64,000 nucleotides of DNA from Lihuaxuella thermophila (GTDB lineage Bacteria > Bacillota > Bacilli > Thermoactinomycetales > Thermoactinomycetaceae). How positions within the stretch are numbered: the first letter of the stretch is position 1; the number at the start of each line of letters is the position of its first letter. The translations under genes were made by a program, and so were the position numbers. Positions 1-8,831 of this stretch are shown here, in pieces. The stretch is taken from the NCBI RefSeq assembly GCF_900110165.1, contig NZ_FOCQ01000015.1, forward strand, positions 40,935 through 104,934. The letters are read 5' to 3'. Under the pieces are notes generated by a model. That model was given only the letters and a program-made list of their open reading frames with translations. It had not been told where the DNA came from and searched no databases.

Positions 1-84
1 GGGATCGGAGACGTTCGCGCGAGAACGATCAAAGAAGGCTTAAAGAGGATTCAGGAACAGGTTTTTATTGACAGACATATCTAA
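1..84 (+). CDS. disA: DisA diadenylate cyclase, C-terminal end (partial)
   Basis: The window opens inside a reading frame that continues for 27 codons to a TAA stop. The residues (GIGDVRARTIKEGL, then IDRHI at the end) look like the helix-hairpin-helix C-terminus of DisA, the DNA-integrity scanning protein that makes c-di-AMP. DisA lies just before yacL in B. subtilis, and yacL is found here two genes downstream, which supports the call. Only the last helices are visible, so the cyclase domain cannot be checked. The promoter for pssA lies inside this 3' end. Confidence 0.75.
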   Translation, partial: GIGDVRARTIKEGLKRIQEQVFIDRHI

Positions 85-96
85 ATAACCTAGAAT
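68..96 (+). promoter_or_regulatory. SigA-type promoter for pssA
   Basis: TTGACA (68-73), a 17-nt spacer and TAGAAT (91-96) form a near-consensus vegetative promoter. It overlaps the disA 3' end, so pssA can be transcribed independently of disA. The leader that follows (about 100-183) holds two purine-rich SD-like stretches and a small ACCGC/GCGGT hairpin (141-156). Confidence 0.65.
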
Positions 97-183
97 GAAA
101 CCACTAAGCAAGTTGAACGATAACGGCTAAGGAGGGGAAAACCGCACTTGAGCGGTATTCAATCAATTTAGGAGGTTCCCTTT

Positions 184-900
184 ATGTTTGCCAGAGCGTT
201 GCCCAGTTGTTTTACGGTTGGGAACTTATTTCTCGGTATCATGTCCATCATTTTGGCGATTCAGGATTCATGGCAGTATGCTGCAATTATGGTGATTATC
301 GGAATGCTATTGGACGGACTGGACGGCCGTGTCGCGCGAATGCTGAATACACAAAGCGAATTTGGAAAAGAACTGGACTCATTATCTGATGTTATCTCAT
401 TCGGAGTCGCGCCAGCCGTCATCATGTATGTTTCGGTTTTTAAGTCGATGGGGCCGGAAGGTTGGCTGGTCACAGCCATTTTCCCTATTTGCGGTGCCCT
501 TCGGTTGGCCCGGTTTAACGTCCACCCGGGAGAGCCTGGATATTTCATCGGGTTGCCGATCACGGCGGCGGGCGGAATCCTGGCTACGATGGCCTTGTAC
601 AACGAATACGTGGCAAACGCTTATATCCTCATGTTTGCGATGCTGTTTTTGTCTTTTTTAATGGTGAGCCAAATCAAATACCCCGCTTTTAAAAAAATGA
701 AGATACCGAAGACCGCGTTTTGGTTTGCTCCGGTCTTTTTGATTGCCGTCGCTGTTTCTGCCATTTTGTATCCGCGTGAACTGCCCAAAGTCATGTTTAT
801 CCCGCTGGCCCTGTATGCGCTGTACGGGGTGAAAAAAGCCATCGACCGCAAACGATGCGGGGAAGAAGTGAATGAAGACCCTGTAGAAGAAATGAAATAA
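184..900 (+). CDS. pssA: CDP-diacylglycerol--serine O-phosphatidyltransferase
   Basis: This integral membrane enzyme makes phosphatidylserine from CDP-diacylglycerol and L-serine, the precursor of phosphatidylethanolamine. The 238-residue protein carries the complete CDP-alcohol phosphotransferase signature: D44-x2-D47-G48-x2-A51-R52-x8-G61-x3-D65-x3-D69. Several hydrophobic segments follow, consistent with 6-8 membrane spans, and the C-terminus is short and charged. AGGAGG at 172-177 sits well ahead of the ATG. No psd decarboxylase gene is next to it. In B. subtilis pssA lies elsewhere, so its place between disA and yacL is a local rearrangement. Confidence 0.93.
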   Translation: MFARALPSCFTVGNLFLGIMSIILAIQDSWQYAAIMVIIGMLLDGLDGRVARMLNTQSEFGKELDSLSDVISFGVAPAVIMYVSVFKSMGPEGWLVTAIFPICGALRLARFNVHPGEPGYFIGLPITAAGGILATMALYNEYVANAYILMFAMLFLSFLMVSQIKYPAFKKMKIPKTAFWFAPVFLIAVAVSAILYPRELPKVMFIPLALYALYGVKKAIDRKRCGEEVNEDPVEEMK

Positions 901-903
901 GCC

Positions 904-952
904 GCACAGTCAAAAACAACCCTGATCTCGCCAGGGTTGTTTTTGACTGTGC
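904..952. terminator. bidirectional terminator between pssA and the convergent gene
   Basis: A 21-bp perfect stem (904-924 with 932-952) encloses a 7-nt loop. Both arms contain A- and T-runs, so the hairpin can act in either direction between the convergent genes that end at 900 and 1037. Confidence 0.75.
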
Positions 953-1036
953 AAAAATATTTAACAATCTTTTAAAAAATATGCTCATTCGGCTGTAAAT
1001 GAAGTATAATGGGTGAGTAGTAAAGGATACAAGGAA

Positions 1037-1435
1037 TTACCGGAGATTAAAAACTCCCAAAGTGGATAGTTTTTTGGATTCCTGTTCGATTACATCCTGC
1101 AGGCGAATGTTCAGCAGGTTGCATAAAGCGGTCAGGTAGAACAAGTTTTTCCCCATCTCCGCTTTGAGCACATCCAGGCAGTGATCACACAGTTCCCCTG
1201 ATAAATGGGTTTTTAGCTGCTCCTTCCACTCTTCGAGGGTCGCATCTTGGGGAACGGGCCTGCGACGGGCATTTACTTGGATGCAGCCGCACTCGGTGAC
1301 TGCCTTCATCAAAGCGCGGTTCACCCGGGCATTGGATTCCTGAAATTTAGAGGAAACATCTAAAAAGCTGCGGTGTCTTAACAGAAGATCTGATACTTGC
1401 TGCTGGAAGAAATCAAAATTGCTGTCTTCACTCAC
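1037..1435 (-). CDS. small conserved cytosolic protein, possibly the family labelled DUF1573 in Bacillales
   Basis: I do not know its function. The 132-residue protein is mostly helical and charged, with no signal peptide or membrane span. It has a CGC motif near residue 50 and a CDHC motif near residue 85, and could bind metal or form disulfides. The C-terminal half includes GKNLFYLTALCNLL. From memory, Bacillales proteins of this size and pattern are annotated as DUF1573 or as conserved hypothetical; this is not verified. I chose the GTG at 1435 because a GAGGTG Shine-Dalgarno lies just upstream; a GTG at 1444 overlaps that site. The gene runs opposite to its neighbours and has its own near-perfect promoter. 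Confidence 0.7.
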   Translation of the reverse strand: MSEDSNFDFFQQQVSDLLLRHRSFLDVSSKFQESNARVNRALMKAVTECGCIQVNARRRPVPQDATLEEWKEQLKTHLSGELCDHCLDVLKAEMGKNLFYLTALCNLLNIRLQDVIEQESKKLSTLGVFNLR

Positions 1436-1507
1436 GCCTTTCACCTCTTTTGCCGGTGGTGTCCGATCGCGCTCAAACTCCGTGCCATTGCTGAATAGAC
1501 TAAGTTT

Positions 1508-1537
1508 ATTATATCGGTGGCGCTTTCATAGTGTCAA
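1508..1537 (-). promoter_or_regulatory. SigA-type promoter for the small minus-strand gene
   Basis: Read on the minus strand: TTGACA (1537-1532), an 18-nt spacer, TATAAT (1513-1508). Both hexamers are consensus. It diverges from the CarD-family promoter whose -35 box begins at 1580. Confidence 0.75.
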
Positions 1538-1579
1538 TTTCCCAATCAGGCTTCTCTGTATCGCAGGTAAAAAAAGTTG

Positions 1580-1609
1580 TTGACGTTTCAAATGGGAATA
1601 TGCTAATAT
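1580..1609 (+). promoter_or_regulatory. upstream promoter of the CarD-family gene
   Basis: TTGACG (1580-1585), an 18-nt spacer ending in TGC (an extended -10) and TAATAT (1604-1609). A second promoter follows 47 nt downstream. Confidence 0.6.
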
Positions 1610-1626
1610 AAGAATTTTTAATTTTA

Positions 1627-1655
1627 TTGACTCCTGCCGGCTTTTGTGATATCTT
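1627..1655 (+). promoter_or_regulatory. downstream promoter of the CarD-family gene
   Basis: TTGACT (1627-1632), a 17-nt spacer ending in TGA (an extended -10) and TATCTT (1650-1655). The expected start near 1662 leaves a short leader with GGAGGT at 1676-1681. Confidence 0.55.
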
Positions 1656-1689
1656 GGAAATAGATATTGCCCTTTGGAGGTGGCCTGAT

Positions 1690-2178
1690 TTGTTCAATAT
1701 TGGCGATAAGGTGGTTTATCCGATGCATGGTGCGGGAATCATTGAATCGATTGAGGAAAAAGAAATCCTGGGAGAGCGTCAAAAATATTATGTGATGCGT
1801 ATGCCCATCGGTGACATGAAAGTGATGGTTCCCCTGAAAAATGTGGAAAGCATCGGTTTGAGGGAAGTCGTGGATGAAAGCACTGTTGAGCGGGTTTTGG
1901 AACGTATGCGTTCGGGGGAAGTGAACGACACGACGAATTGGAATCGCCGCTATCGTGCCAATTTGGACAAAATGAAGAGCGGAGACATCTACGAAGTGGC
2001 CGATGTGGTACGGTCCCTGATGCTCCGCGAAGAAGAGAAAGGCCTTTCCACCGGGGAGCGCAAAATGTTGGAAAATGCGAAGCAAATCTTGATCAGTGAA
2101 CTGGTTTTGGCCAGAAATCTGAAGGAAGAGCAGGCATTTGAACTCATCGATGATATCGTTATTACAAAAAATAATTGA
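1690..2178 (+). CDS. CarD/CdnL-family RNA polymerase-binding transcription regulator
   Basis: CarD-type proteins bind the RNA polymerase beta subunit and alter open-complex stability at promoters, including rRNA promoters. The 162-residue protein begins with the Tudor-like RNA polymerase-interacting domain (FNIGDKVVYPMHGAGIIESI and the VPLKNVESIGLR strand region, residues 1-65). An all-helical C-terminal domain follows, with the RRYRANLDKMKSGDIYEVADVV and TGERKMLENAKQIL helices. The TTG at 1690 is chosen as the start because GGAGGT lies 8 nt upstream and it gives the usual length; upstream in-frame codons would add residues the family lacks. It is transcribed from tandem promoters and sits directly before yacL. 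Confidence 0.9.
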   Translation: MFNIGDKVVYPMHGAGIIESIEEKEILGERQKYYVMRMPIGDMKVMVPLKNVESIGLREVVDESTVERVLERMRSGEVNDTTNWNRRYRANLDKMKSGDIYEVADVVRSLMLREEEKGLSTGERKMLENAKQILISELVLARNLKEEQAFELIDDIVITKNN

Positions 2179-2250
2179 CCTCTCGCTCGGCTGTCACCAA
2201 AAAATTAACAAGAAAATCGGGGAATGAGGTTATCCGCTGGTCAAATTGTC

Positions 2251-2256
2251 TATAAT
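2251..2256 (+). promoter_or_regulatory. probable -10 box of a yacL promoter
   Basis: A perfect TATAAT lies in the 116-nt gap before yacL. The best -35 candidate (TTATCC, 2230-2235) is poorly spaced at 15 nt, so the promoter is only plausible. Confidence 0.35.
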
Positions 2257-2294
2257 GATACTAGCTTAAGTGTTTTGAGAGGAGGTGAAGCCCC

Positions 2295-3389
2295 GTGTTG
2301 AAACGCTTTGTGCAACTAGCCTTCACTCTGATCGGAGCATCCGCTGGCTACTATCTGGGGCCGAAATTTTTCGGGGTGCTTCAAAGATCCTCTCTGAAAT
2401 TCGGTGAAGTCCCTGCACCTCATTATATAGGCGCCGCTTTAGGTGCAGTCGTCATGTTCGTGGCTACCTTCTGGTTCTCGAACAATGTGGTAAAGTGGAT
2501 TCGTTGGAGTGAAGAGCGCTTGATCAAAATCCCTGCCGCGGATGGTTTGTTTGGGGCTCTGGGATTGATCTTTGGTCTTATCGTCGCTTTTCTCATTCAA
2601 CAGCCTCTCTCAACATTGCCGATTCCCGTCGTCAACCGGGTGTTGCCGTTTATCATTTCCGGTTTTCTCGGTTACCTCGGGTTCAGAGTAGGATATAAGA
2701 AACGCGATGAACTAATTTCCATTTTTACACTGGGTCGTCAAGGCAAAGAAGGGCGAAACAAAAAAGAAGCCCGCGAGGTCTTCGAACATAAAATTTTAGA
2801 TACCAGTGTCATTATCGACGGGCGCATTGCAGATATCTGCCGGACTGGCTTTTTGGAAGGAACGCTCGTCATCCCCAGCTTTGTTCTTGAAGAGTTGCAG
2901 CATATTGCCGACTCTTCGGACGTATTGAAGCGCAACCGGGGACGCAGAGGTCTGGATATCCTGAATAAGATTCAAAAAGAGTCGAATGTAAAAGTGCTCA
3001 TCTATGAAGGGGACTTTGAGGAAGTAACCGAAGTGGACAGCAAGCTGGTGAAGCTCGCCAAAGTTTTGTCGGGTAAAGTGGTCACCAATGATTTCAACTT
3101 AAATAAGGTTTGCGAGCTGCAAGGCGTCAGCGTGCTGAACATCAACGATTTGGCGAATGCCGTCAAACCTGTCGTCCTGCCAGGTGAAGAAATTAACGTT
3201 CAGGTCATTAAAGACGGAAAAGAGCATGGTCAGGGCGTTGCTTACCTGGATGACGGCACGATGATTGTGATCGAAGGCGGACGGGAGTACATCGGAGACA
3301 AGATTGACGTGCTGGTCACCAGTGTGTTACAAACTTCAGCAGGGCGTATGATTTTTGCCAAACCGAAACTGCTTGAACGTGCATTATAA
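2295..3389 (+). CDS. yacL: PIN-TRAM domain membrane protein (YacL family)
   Basis: This is a predicted membrane-anchored nuclease or RNA-binding protein of 364 residues, close to B. subtilis YacL. Four hydrophobic segments fill residues 5-135. The PIN domain begins near residue 166 with ILDTSVIIDGR, and acidic residues D169, D175 and E200, plus the TNDFNLN motif, form the usual metal site. A C-terminal TRAM domain (about 300-362) contains the GQGVAYLDDGTMIVIEGGREYIG segment and ends in FAKPK. The GTG start has GGAGGTG 8 nt upstream. Its biological role is not established; it regularly sits between disA and ispD in Bacillales. Confidence 0.9.
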   Translation: MLKRFVQLAFTLIGASAGYYLGPKFFGVLQRSSLKFGEVPAPHYIGAALGAVVMFVATFWFSNNVVKWIRWSEERLIKIPAADGLFGALGLIFGLIVAFLIQQPLSTLPIPVVNRVLPFIISGFLGYLGFRVGYKKRDELISIFTLGRQGKEGRNKKEAREVFEHKILDTSVIIDGRIADICRTGFLEGTLVIPSFVLEELQHIADSSDVLKRNRGRRGLDILNKIQKESNVKVLIYEGDFEEVTEVDSKLVKLAKVLSGKVVTNDFNLNKVCELQGVSVLNINDLANAVKPVVLPGEEINVQVIKDGKEHGQGVAYLDDGTMIVIEGGREYIGDKIDVLVTSVLQTSAGRMIFAKPKLLERAL

Positions 3390-3512
3390 TCCAACATCGG
3401 GGTTCGTTTCCCCGATCCTCGGCATCCCGCAGGGGACAGAAGCGCCTCAAACCGCACCGGAATGTGCTTCTCCCCCATGGGGATCAAACAATTCGACTTC
3501 GTTTTTCAACCA

Positions 3513-3543
3513 GCCCGTATCGGTTTTATGAAAGCCGACGGGC
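3513..3543 (+). other. hairpin in the ispD leader
   Basis: GCCCGT (3513-3518) pairs with ACGGGC (3538-3543), and an inner arm CGGTTTT pairs with AAAGCCG. It lies 14 nt before the AAAGGAG ribosome-binding site of ispD and has no T-run, so it is not a simple terminator. Whether it regulates ispD is unknown. Confidence 0.4.
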
Positions 3544-3571
3544 ATTGCTGTGTCTGAAAGGAGATAACTTT

Positions 3572-4261
3572 GTGAGTGTGGGCGTAATCATCCCGGCAGC
3601 GGGGCAGGGAAAGCGGATGGGGACCAAGGAAAGCAAACAGTTTTTATTCTTAGATGATCAACCGGTCCTCCTCCATACTTTGCGCGTCTTTGAAACGCAT
3701 CCGGAAGTTGGGGAAATCGTTGTGGTTACCCGCGAAAACGAGATCGGGCGCGTCACCGGCCTCGTGGAAAAAGCCGGCCTGAAAAAGGTAACCAAGGTGA
3801 CCGTTGGAGGCAGAGAGAGGCAGGAGAGCGTCTACCAAGGGCTAAAGTGGTTGACCGCGGAATGGGTATTGGTTCATGACGCGGTCCGCCCCTTTGTCAG
3901 CCATGAGGCGATTTCGCGTCTGCTTACGGTTGTCCGCATGCACGGAGCTGCGATTCTGGCTGTCCCCGTGAAAGATACGGTCAAACAGGTGGATTCTGCC
4001 GGGATTGTCGAAATGACCCCGGATCGAAACCGTTTGTGGGCGGTGCAAACTCCGCAGGCGTTTCGGACGGACCTATTGCGCGAAGCACACGAGCAGGCGG
4101 CGGGACAGGAACGTACCGTCACTGACGACTCCATGCTGGTTGAACTGTTGGGCATTGATGTCCGGGTGGTCGAAGGAGAATATACCAATATCAAGCTGAC
4201 CACGCCGGATGATCTCATATTGGCTGAAGCGATTTATCAAATGAGGAGAAACAAAGCATGA
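3572..4261 (+). CDS. ispD: 2-C-methyl-D-erythritol 4-phosphate cytidylyltransferase
   Basis: IspD activates MEP with CTP to form CDP-ME, the third step of the non-mevalonate isoprenoid pathway. The 229-residue protein starts with [15 protein letters not shown], the nucleotide-binding loop with its catalytic Arg and Lys. It also has the [10 protein letters not shown] motif, [17 protein letters not shown] and the C-terminal [17 protein letters not shown] start it at GTG 3572 because AAAGGAG lies 8-9 nt upstream and the N-terminus then matches the family; the frame is open further upstream. The TGA overlaps the ispF ATG, so the two steps are translationally coupled. Confidence 0.95.
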   Translation: MSVGVIIPAAGQGKRMGTKESKQFLFLDDQPVLLHTLRVFETHPEVGEIVVVTRENEIGRVTGLVEKAGLKKVTKVTVGGRERQESVYQGLKWLTAEWVLVHDAVRPFVSHEAISRLLTVVRMHGAAILAVPVKDTVKQVDSAGIVEMTPDRNRLWAVQTPQAFRTDLLREAHEQAAGQERTVTDDSMLVELLGIDVRVVEGEYTNIKLTTPDDLILAEAIYQMRRNKA

Positions 4262-4740
4262 TTCGAATTGGACAAGGATTTGACGTGCATCAATTGGGTG
4301 AAAACCGGCCGCTCATCATTGGAGGGGTAACGATTCCTTATGAGAAAGGGCTGATCGGCCACTCCGATGCCGATGTTCTCTTACATACGATTTGTGATGC
4401 CATTTTGGGTGCCCTCGCCCTGGGGGATATCGGCCGGCATTTCCCGGACACAGATCCTGAGTACAAAGGAGCGGATAGTGCCGAGCTGCTCAAAGTCGTG
4501 TGGAACTTAGCCAAGGAGAGGGGCTACCGTCTGGGGAACGCAGATGCCACCATCATCGCCCAAAAGCCGAAAATGGCTCCTTATATTCCGCAGATGCGCG
4601 AACGGATTGCGGAACTGTTAGAGACGGACATCGACCGGGTCAATGTAAAGGCGACGACAACGGAGAAATTGGGCTTTACCGGCCGTGAAGAGGGAATCGC
4701 CGCGATGGCTGTCGTTTGCCTAGTAAAAAATGAAGTCTAG
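4258..4740 (+). CDS. ispF: 2-C-methyl-D-erythritol 2,4-cyclodiphosphate synthase
   Basis: IspF converts CDP-ME 2-phosphate to the cyclic diphosphate MEcPP with loss of CMP. The 160-residue protein has the zinc ligands in [12 protein letters not shown] (D8, H10) and the [30 protein letters not shown] block (H42 and neighbours), plus the C-terminal [19 protein letters not shown] motif. Its ATG shares four bases with the ispD stop. Only ispD and ispF of the pathway are present here, which is the common Bacillales pairing. Confidence 0.96.
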   Translation: MIRIGQGFDVHQLGENRPLIIGGVTIPYEKGLIGHSDADVLLHTICDAILGALALGDIGRHFPDTDPEYKGADSAELLKVVWNLAKERGYRLGNADATIIAQKPKMAPYIPQMRERIAELLETDIDRVNVKATTTEKLGFTGREEGIAAMAVVCLVKNEV

Positions 4741-4774
4741 GAAAAACTAACTACCGGGGAGGCAACGAAGAAAG

Positions 4775-6259
4775 ATGGCAACAGTTCGAACACGTTATGC
4801 GCCAAGCCCGACCGGCCACTTGCATATCGGAGGGGCAAGGACGGCATTATTCAGCTATTTACTCGCGAAAAAACACGGCGGACAGTTTATCGTGCGCATT
4901 GAAGATACGGATACGGAACGGAACATCGAAGGCGCAGCCGATAAGCAGATGGCCATGTTGAAGTGGCTCGGAATCGAGTGGGATGAGTCCGTCGATGTCG
5001 GCGGCCCTTACGGCCCTTATCGCTGTATGGAACGGATGGACATCTACAAAAAATATGTGGACCAATTGCTGGCTGAAGGCAAGGCATATTATAGTTACAG
5101 TACTCCGGAAGAACGGGAAAAAGAGAGACAAGAGCAGCTGGCGCGCGGGGAAACGCCGAAATACAGCGGGTGGGACCGTGACTTGACACCTGAACAGAGA
5201 GCAAAATTTGAGGCAGAAGGCCGGGTTCCCAGCGTTCGTTTCAAAGTGCCTGAAGGAAAAACGCTGGTTTTTGACGATGCGATCCGGGGAAGAGTTGTGT
5301 TTGAATCCGATGATATCGGTGATTTTGTCATCATGCGCCCGGATGGCCGGCCCACTTACAACTTTGCGGTCGTCGTCGACGACGCGTTGATGAAAATTAC
5401 GCATGTGATCCGGGGAGAGGAACATCTCTCCAATACGCCCAAACAATTGTTGATCTATGAAGCGCTTGGATTTGAGGTGCCCGAGTTCGCCCATGTTCCG
5501 TTGATCCTTAACGCGGAAGGGAAAAAGATGAGCAAACGGGATGAAACGATCATCCAATTTATTGACCAGTATAAAGAACTCGGTTATCTGCCGGAAGCAA
5601 TCGTCAACTTTATTGCCCTGTTGGGCTGGGCTCCCGAAGGGGAAGAAGAGATTTTCTCCCTGCAAGAGCTTACGCAAATCTTCTCTCTGGAACGTGTGTC
5701 CAAGGCCCCTGCCGTGTTTGATACCGGCAAACTGAAATGGATGAACGGCCAATATATTAAAAAAGCCCCGCTGGAAAGAGTTGCCGCCCTCGCTTTTCCC
5801 TATCTGGAGAAGGCAGGCTGCATCGAATCGCCTTTGTCACCCGAGAGAAAAGAATGGGTCACGCGTGTGGTCAGCCTTTATCAGGAGCAATTGGAAGAAA
5901 TCTCGCAAATCGTAGAGCTGTCGGACCTCTTTTTCCAAGAGGAGATGATCTACTCGGATGAAGCGAAAGAAGTTCTTGCGGGAGAACAGGTTCCGGGTGT
6001 TTTGCAGGCATTCCTCAAGCAACTGAAGGAAGTCCGCGAACTCGATGCGGACCAAGTGAAAGCGATGTTCAAACAGGTGCAAAAAGAGACCGGGTGTAAA
6101 GGAAAGCAGCTCTTTATGCCGATCCGTGCAGCGGTGACCGGCGTGGTTCACGGTCCGGACTTAAGGGAAACCATCGCTCTTTTGGGAGCCGAAACGGTAA
6201 CGGCCCGGGTACAGTCGTTGATTGACAATTACGAAGTCTTATTGGAAAATAAGCGGTAA
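4775..6259 (+). CDS. gltX: glutamyl-tRNA synthetase
   Basis: This class I synthetase charges tRNA-Glu and, in organisms that lack GlnRS, usually tRNA-Gln as well. The 494-residue protein starts [24 protein letters not shown], which holds the HIGH-type motif, and has KKMSKRDE (the KMSKS loop) near residue 252. The C-terminal anticodon-binding domain is helical. No gatCAB genes lie in the window. A GGGGAGG site precedes the ATG by 11 nt. gltX and the downstream cysE are separated by a T-box leader, so the cysteine genes can be controlled separately from gltX. Confidence 0.97.
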   Translation: MATVRTRYAPSPTGHLHIGGARTALFSYLLAKKHGGQFIVRIEDTDTERNIEGAADKQMAMLKWLGIEWDESVDVGGPYGPYRCMERMDIYKKYVDQLLAEGKAYYSYSTPEEREKERQEQLARGETPKYSGWDRDLTPEQRAKFEAEGRVPSVRFKVPEGKTLVFDDAIRGRVVFESDDIGDFVIMRPDGRPTYNFAVVVDDALMKITHVIRGEEHLSNTPKQLLIYEALGFEVPEFAHVPLILNAEGKKMSKRDETIIQFIDQYKELGYLPEAIVNFIALLGWAPEGEEEIFSLQELTQIFSLERVSKAPAVFDTGKLKWMNGQYIKKAPLERVAALAFPYLEKAGCIESPLSPERKEWVTRVVSLYQEQLEEISQIVELSDLFFQEEMIYSDEAKEVLAGEQVPGVLQAFLKQLKEVRELDADQVKAMFKQVQKETGCKGKQLFMPIRAAVTGVVHGPDLRETIALLGAETVTARVQSLIDNYEVLLENKR

Positions 6260-6299
6260 GAACCCTGTAACCGAAAAGAACATTTTCATGTTTGAGCAT

Positions 6300-6570
6300 A
6301 GAATAATTTAAAATGCGATGATTGGGAGAGTAAGGAACAAGCGCCGGGATTACAGAGAGGGGCTGTTCGCTGAAAAGGCTCCATTCCGGCTGTTCCCGAA
6401 GTGCCCCCATGAGCTGTCCCTCTGAAATGGTTGAAGTGCCAGAGTAGGAAGGTCCGGTCCCCGCCGTTATAAGGGCCCTGAGAGGAATTCACTTTTGGTG
6501 AATTCAAGCAGAGTGGAACCGCGGAAATGAAACCCGTCTCTGCAGCGCTTCAGCTGCGGAGGCTTTTTTA
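6300..6570 (+). ncRNA. T-box riboswitch (cysteine specifier) controlling cysE-cysS
   Basis: The leader contains the T-box sequence (AGAGTGGAACCGCGG, 6510-6524), an AGTA box early in stem I (GAGAGTAAGGAA, about 6327-6338), and a GAA followed one base later by TGC (6437-6439), a likely Cys specifier codon. An intrinsic terminator follows: 11-bp stem 6536-6546 with 6553-6563, then a T-run. T-box leaders read uncharged tRNA and switch between terminator and antiterminator. A cysteine specifier fits the downstream serine acetyltransferase and cysteinyl-tRNA synthetase genes. The exact 5' end and promoter were not located. Confidence 0.88.
6536..6570 (+). terminator. T-box regulated terminator
   Basis: An 11-bp stem (6536-6546/6553-6563, two G-T pairs) with loop GCTTCA is followed by TTTTTTATT. 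The T-box element at 6510-6524 lies directly upstream, where it can form the competing antiterminator. Confidence 0.85.
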
Positions 6571-6721
6571 TTCTGTCAAACCGTCTCATACAGGGTTTGG
6601 TCAACCGGATTCAGGCGATGGGTCTTTCGCATGTGGTTGCCCCGGAAAACTGGAGCGGAGGGCAAAACGGTTGGAATCCGTATCAATTTCAATCAAATGA
6701 AGTGAGGGGAGAAACCAAACC
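6571..6721 (+). other. 150-nt post-terminator leader of cysE
   Basis: The gap between the T-box terminator and cysE is unusually long. It contains no recognised gene. GTGAGGGGAG near 6702-6711 provides the ribosome-binding site for cysE. An open frame with an ATG at 6619 runs through it without a good ribosome-binding site and is not called. Confidence 0.5.
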
Positions 6722-7462
6722 ATGTCACTCGTGAATAAATTGACAGAAATCCGTAGGACGCTTCAATCGGATATTCAAGCTGTATTTGACAGGGACCCGG
6801 CAGCCAGAAGCACCTTGGAAGTCGTTCTCACTTATTCCGGTTTGCACGCTATCTGGGCTCACCGGTTCGCTCATTTTTTTTACCGGAGACGCTGGTTCCT
6901 CACCGCCAGAATCATTTCGCAGGTCAGCCGCTTTTTTACAGGGATTGAGATCCATCCGGGCGCCAAGATCGGCCGGGGGGTTTTCATCGATCACGGAATG
7001 GGTGTGGTGATCGGTGAAACCTGTGAGATCGGGAACCATGTGACCATTTATCAAGGAGTGACCTTGGGCGGGACAGGAAAGGAAAAGGGAAAACGACATC
7101 CTACGATTGAAGATCATGTGATGATCGCCTCCGGTGCGAAGGTATTGGGTTCGATTCGCGTGGGACGCTGCGCCAAGATCGGTGCCGGTTCCGTCGTATT
7201 GCGTGAAGTGCCGCCCAACTCCACGGTGGTAGGGGTTCCCGGCCGTGTGGTGATTCAGGACGGAGTTCGTGTGCAGACGGATCTGGACCAGGTCAACTTG
7301 CCTGACCCGGTTGAAAAAATGTTCCGCGCGATGCAAGCCGAAATCAACGCATTACGGGACGAAATCGAACGATTGAAACAAGGGGCAAAAACAGATGAGC
7401 CCCCGAGTAGTCAAGGAGGACCCAACCAAGATGACACTAAGGCTTTACAATACTCTGACTAA
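6722..7462 (+). CDS. cysE: serine O-acetyltransferase
   Basis: CysE makes O-acetylserine from serine and acetyl-CoA, the committed step of cysteine synthesis. The 246-residue protein has a helical N-terminus and then the left-handed beta-helix hexapeptide repeats ([31 protein letters not shown] through VGVPGRVV), with the catalytic His in IDHGMG. After residue 200 the protein has a hydrophilic tail that overlaps the start of cysS. The T-box ahead of it puts it under control of tRNA-Cys charging. CysS starts 32 nt before the cysE stop. Confidence 0.95.
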   Translation: MSLVNKLTEIRRTLQSDIQAVFDRDPAARSTLEVVLTYSGLHAIWAHRFAHFFYRRRWFLTARIISQVSRFFTGIEIHPGAKIGRGVFIDHGMGVVIGETCEIGNHVTIYQGVTLGGTGKEKGKRHPTIEDHVMIASGAKVLGSIRVGRCAKIGAGSVVLREVPPNSTVVGVPGRVVIQDGVRVQTDLDQVNLPDPVEKMFRAMQAEINALRDEIERLKQGAKTDEPPSSQGGPNQDDTKALQYSD

Positions 7463-8831
7463 GAAAAAAGAGGAATTAAAACCCCTTACAGAGGGGGAAA
7501 TAAAAATGTATGTATGCGGTCCGACCGTATACAATTATATTCACATCGGAAATGCGCGCGTCTTTGTTTTTTACGATGTGGTCCGCCGCTATTTGCGCCA
7601 TCTCGGTTACAAAGTCACCTATGTGCAAAACTTTACCGATGTGGATGACCGCTTGATCCAAGCGTCCAAAGAGACCGGAGTACCGGTCCCGGAAATTGCC
7701 GAACGCTTCATCCAGGCCTATTTTGAAGATATGGATGCGCTTGGAGTGGAAAGGGCGGACTTTCATCCGCGGGCGACCGAACACATCGCCGAAATGATCG
7801 AGGCGGTCCAGGTGTTGCTCGATAATGGATATGCTTATGAAAAAGACGGAGATGTTTACTTCAGAACCCTCGCCAAAAAAGATTACGGCAAACTGTCGCA
7901 CCAATCGCTCGATGAACTGAAAGCGGGGGCGCGCATTGAAGTGAACGAGCGGAAGGAACATCCTCTTGATTTTGCTCTGTGGAAGGCGGCAAAACCCGGA
8001 GAGATCAGTTGGGACACACCCTGGGGGCCCGGCAGGCCCGGCTGGCATCTGGAATGCTCGGCCATGTCCCGCAAATACCTGGGGGATACTTTAGATATCC
8101 ATGCCGGCGGGATGGACCTCTGCTTTCCCCATCATGAAAACGAAATCGCCCAGAGTGAAGCTTGGACCGGAAAACCATTTGTCCGGTATTGGCTCCATAA
8201 CGGGTATATCAATATGGGCCATGAAAAAATGTCAAAATCCCTGGGCAATGTGAAGCTGGTTATCGACCTGAGAAAGGAATATACTCCTCAGGCGATCCGT
8301 TATCTCCTTCTTTCCTCCCATTACCGCAACCCGATTCAATTCAGCAAAGAGATCATGCATCAGGCGGAGGGGAGCGTGGAACGGATCCGCACGGCTGTCG
8401 CCAATATCAAACATCGCAAAAAGGCGGCATTGGAAGGGGAGCCTGCACAGGAATTGACACGTAACCTGGAGTCCCTTTCGGAACAGTTTCACACCGAGAT
8501 GAATGATGATTTGAACACCGCCAACGCGATCAGCGTCCTTTTTGAAGCAGTAAAGCTGGCCAATGAATGGGTGGCCCAACCGGTCGTCTCCGAAGGGTCG
8601 CTGGATGCCCTGCTCAGCTGGTTCAAAACGTACGGCAGCCAGATTCTCGGACTGGTGGATGTGGAAACGGAAGAAATCCTGGATGCCGAAGTTGAAGCCC
8701 TCATCGAAGAGCGCCAACAAGCGAGAAAAGAGCGCAACTTTGCCCGTGCCGATGAGATTCGCGACTTATTGTCAGCAAAGGGGATTATCTTGGAAGACAC
8801 CCCGCAAGGAGTCAGATGGAGAAGAAAATGA
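7431..8831 (+). CDS. cysS: cysteinyl-tRNA synthetase
   Basis: This class I synthetase charges tRNA-Cys. The 466-residue protein has [17 protein letters not shown] (HIGN motif with a zinc Cys), HLECSAMS and [12 protein letters not shown] (further zinc ligands) and [10 protein letters not shown] (the KMSKS loop). The helical C-terminus ends in the anticodon-binding [24 protein letters not shown]. The ATG at 7431 is chosen because AAGGAGG lies 11 nt upstream and the protein then begins [10 protein letters not shown], as in its relatives; the frame is open 12 codons further. It overlaps cysE by 32 nt and mrnC by 4 nt. Confidence 0.97.
   Translation: MTLRLYNTLTKKKEELKPLTEGEIKMYVCGPTVYNYIHIGNARVFVFYDVVRRYLRHLGYKVTYVQNFTDVDDRLIQASKETGVPVPEIAERFIQAYFEDMDALGVERADFHPRATEHIAEMIEAVQVLLDNGYAYEKDGDVYFRTLAKKDYGKLSHQSLDELKAGARIEVNERKEHPLDFALWKAAKPGEISWDTPWGPGRPGWHLECSAMSRKYLGDTLDIHAGGMDLCFPHHENEIAQSEAWTGKPFVRYWLHNGYINMGHEKMSKSLGNVKLVIDLRKEYTPQAIRYLLLSSHYRNPIQFSKEIMHQAEGSVERIRTAVANIKHRKKAALEGEPAQELTRNLESLSEQFHTEMNDDLNTANAISVLFEAVKLANEWVAQPVVSEGSLDALLSWFKTYGSQILGLVDVETEEILDAEVEALIEERQQARKERNFARADEIRDLLSAKGIILEDTPQGVRWRRK

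Noticed and set aside
6619..6723. 34-codon frame between the T-box terminator and cysE
   Set aside because: ATG at 6619 has no good ribosome-binding site and the product is not recognised. It may be a remnant; nothing supports translation.
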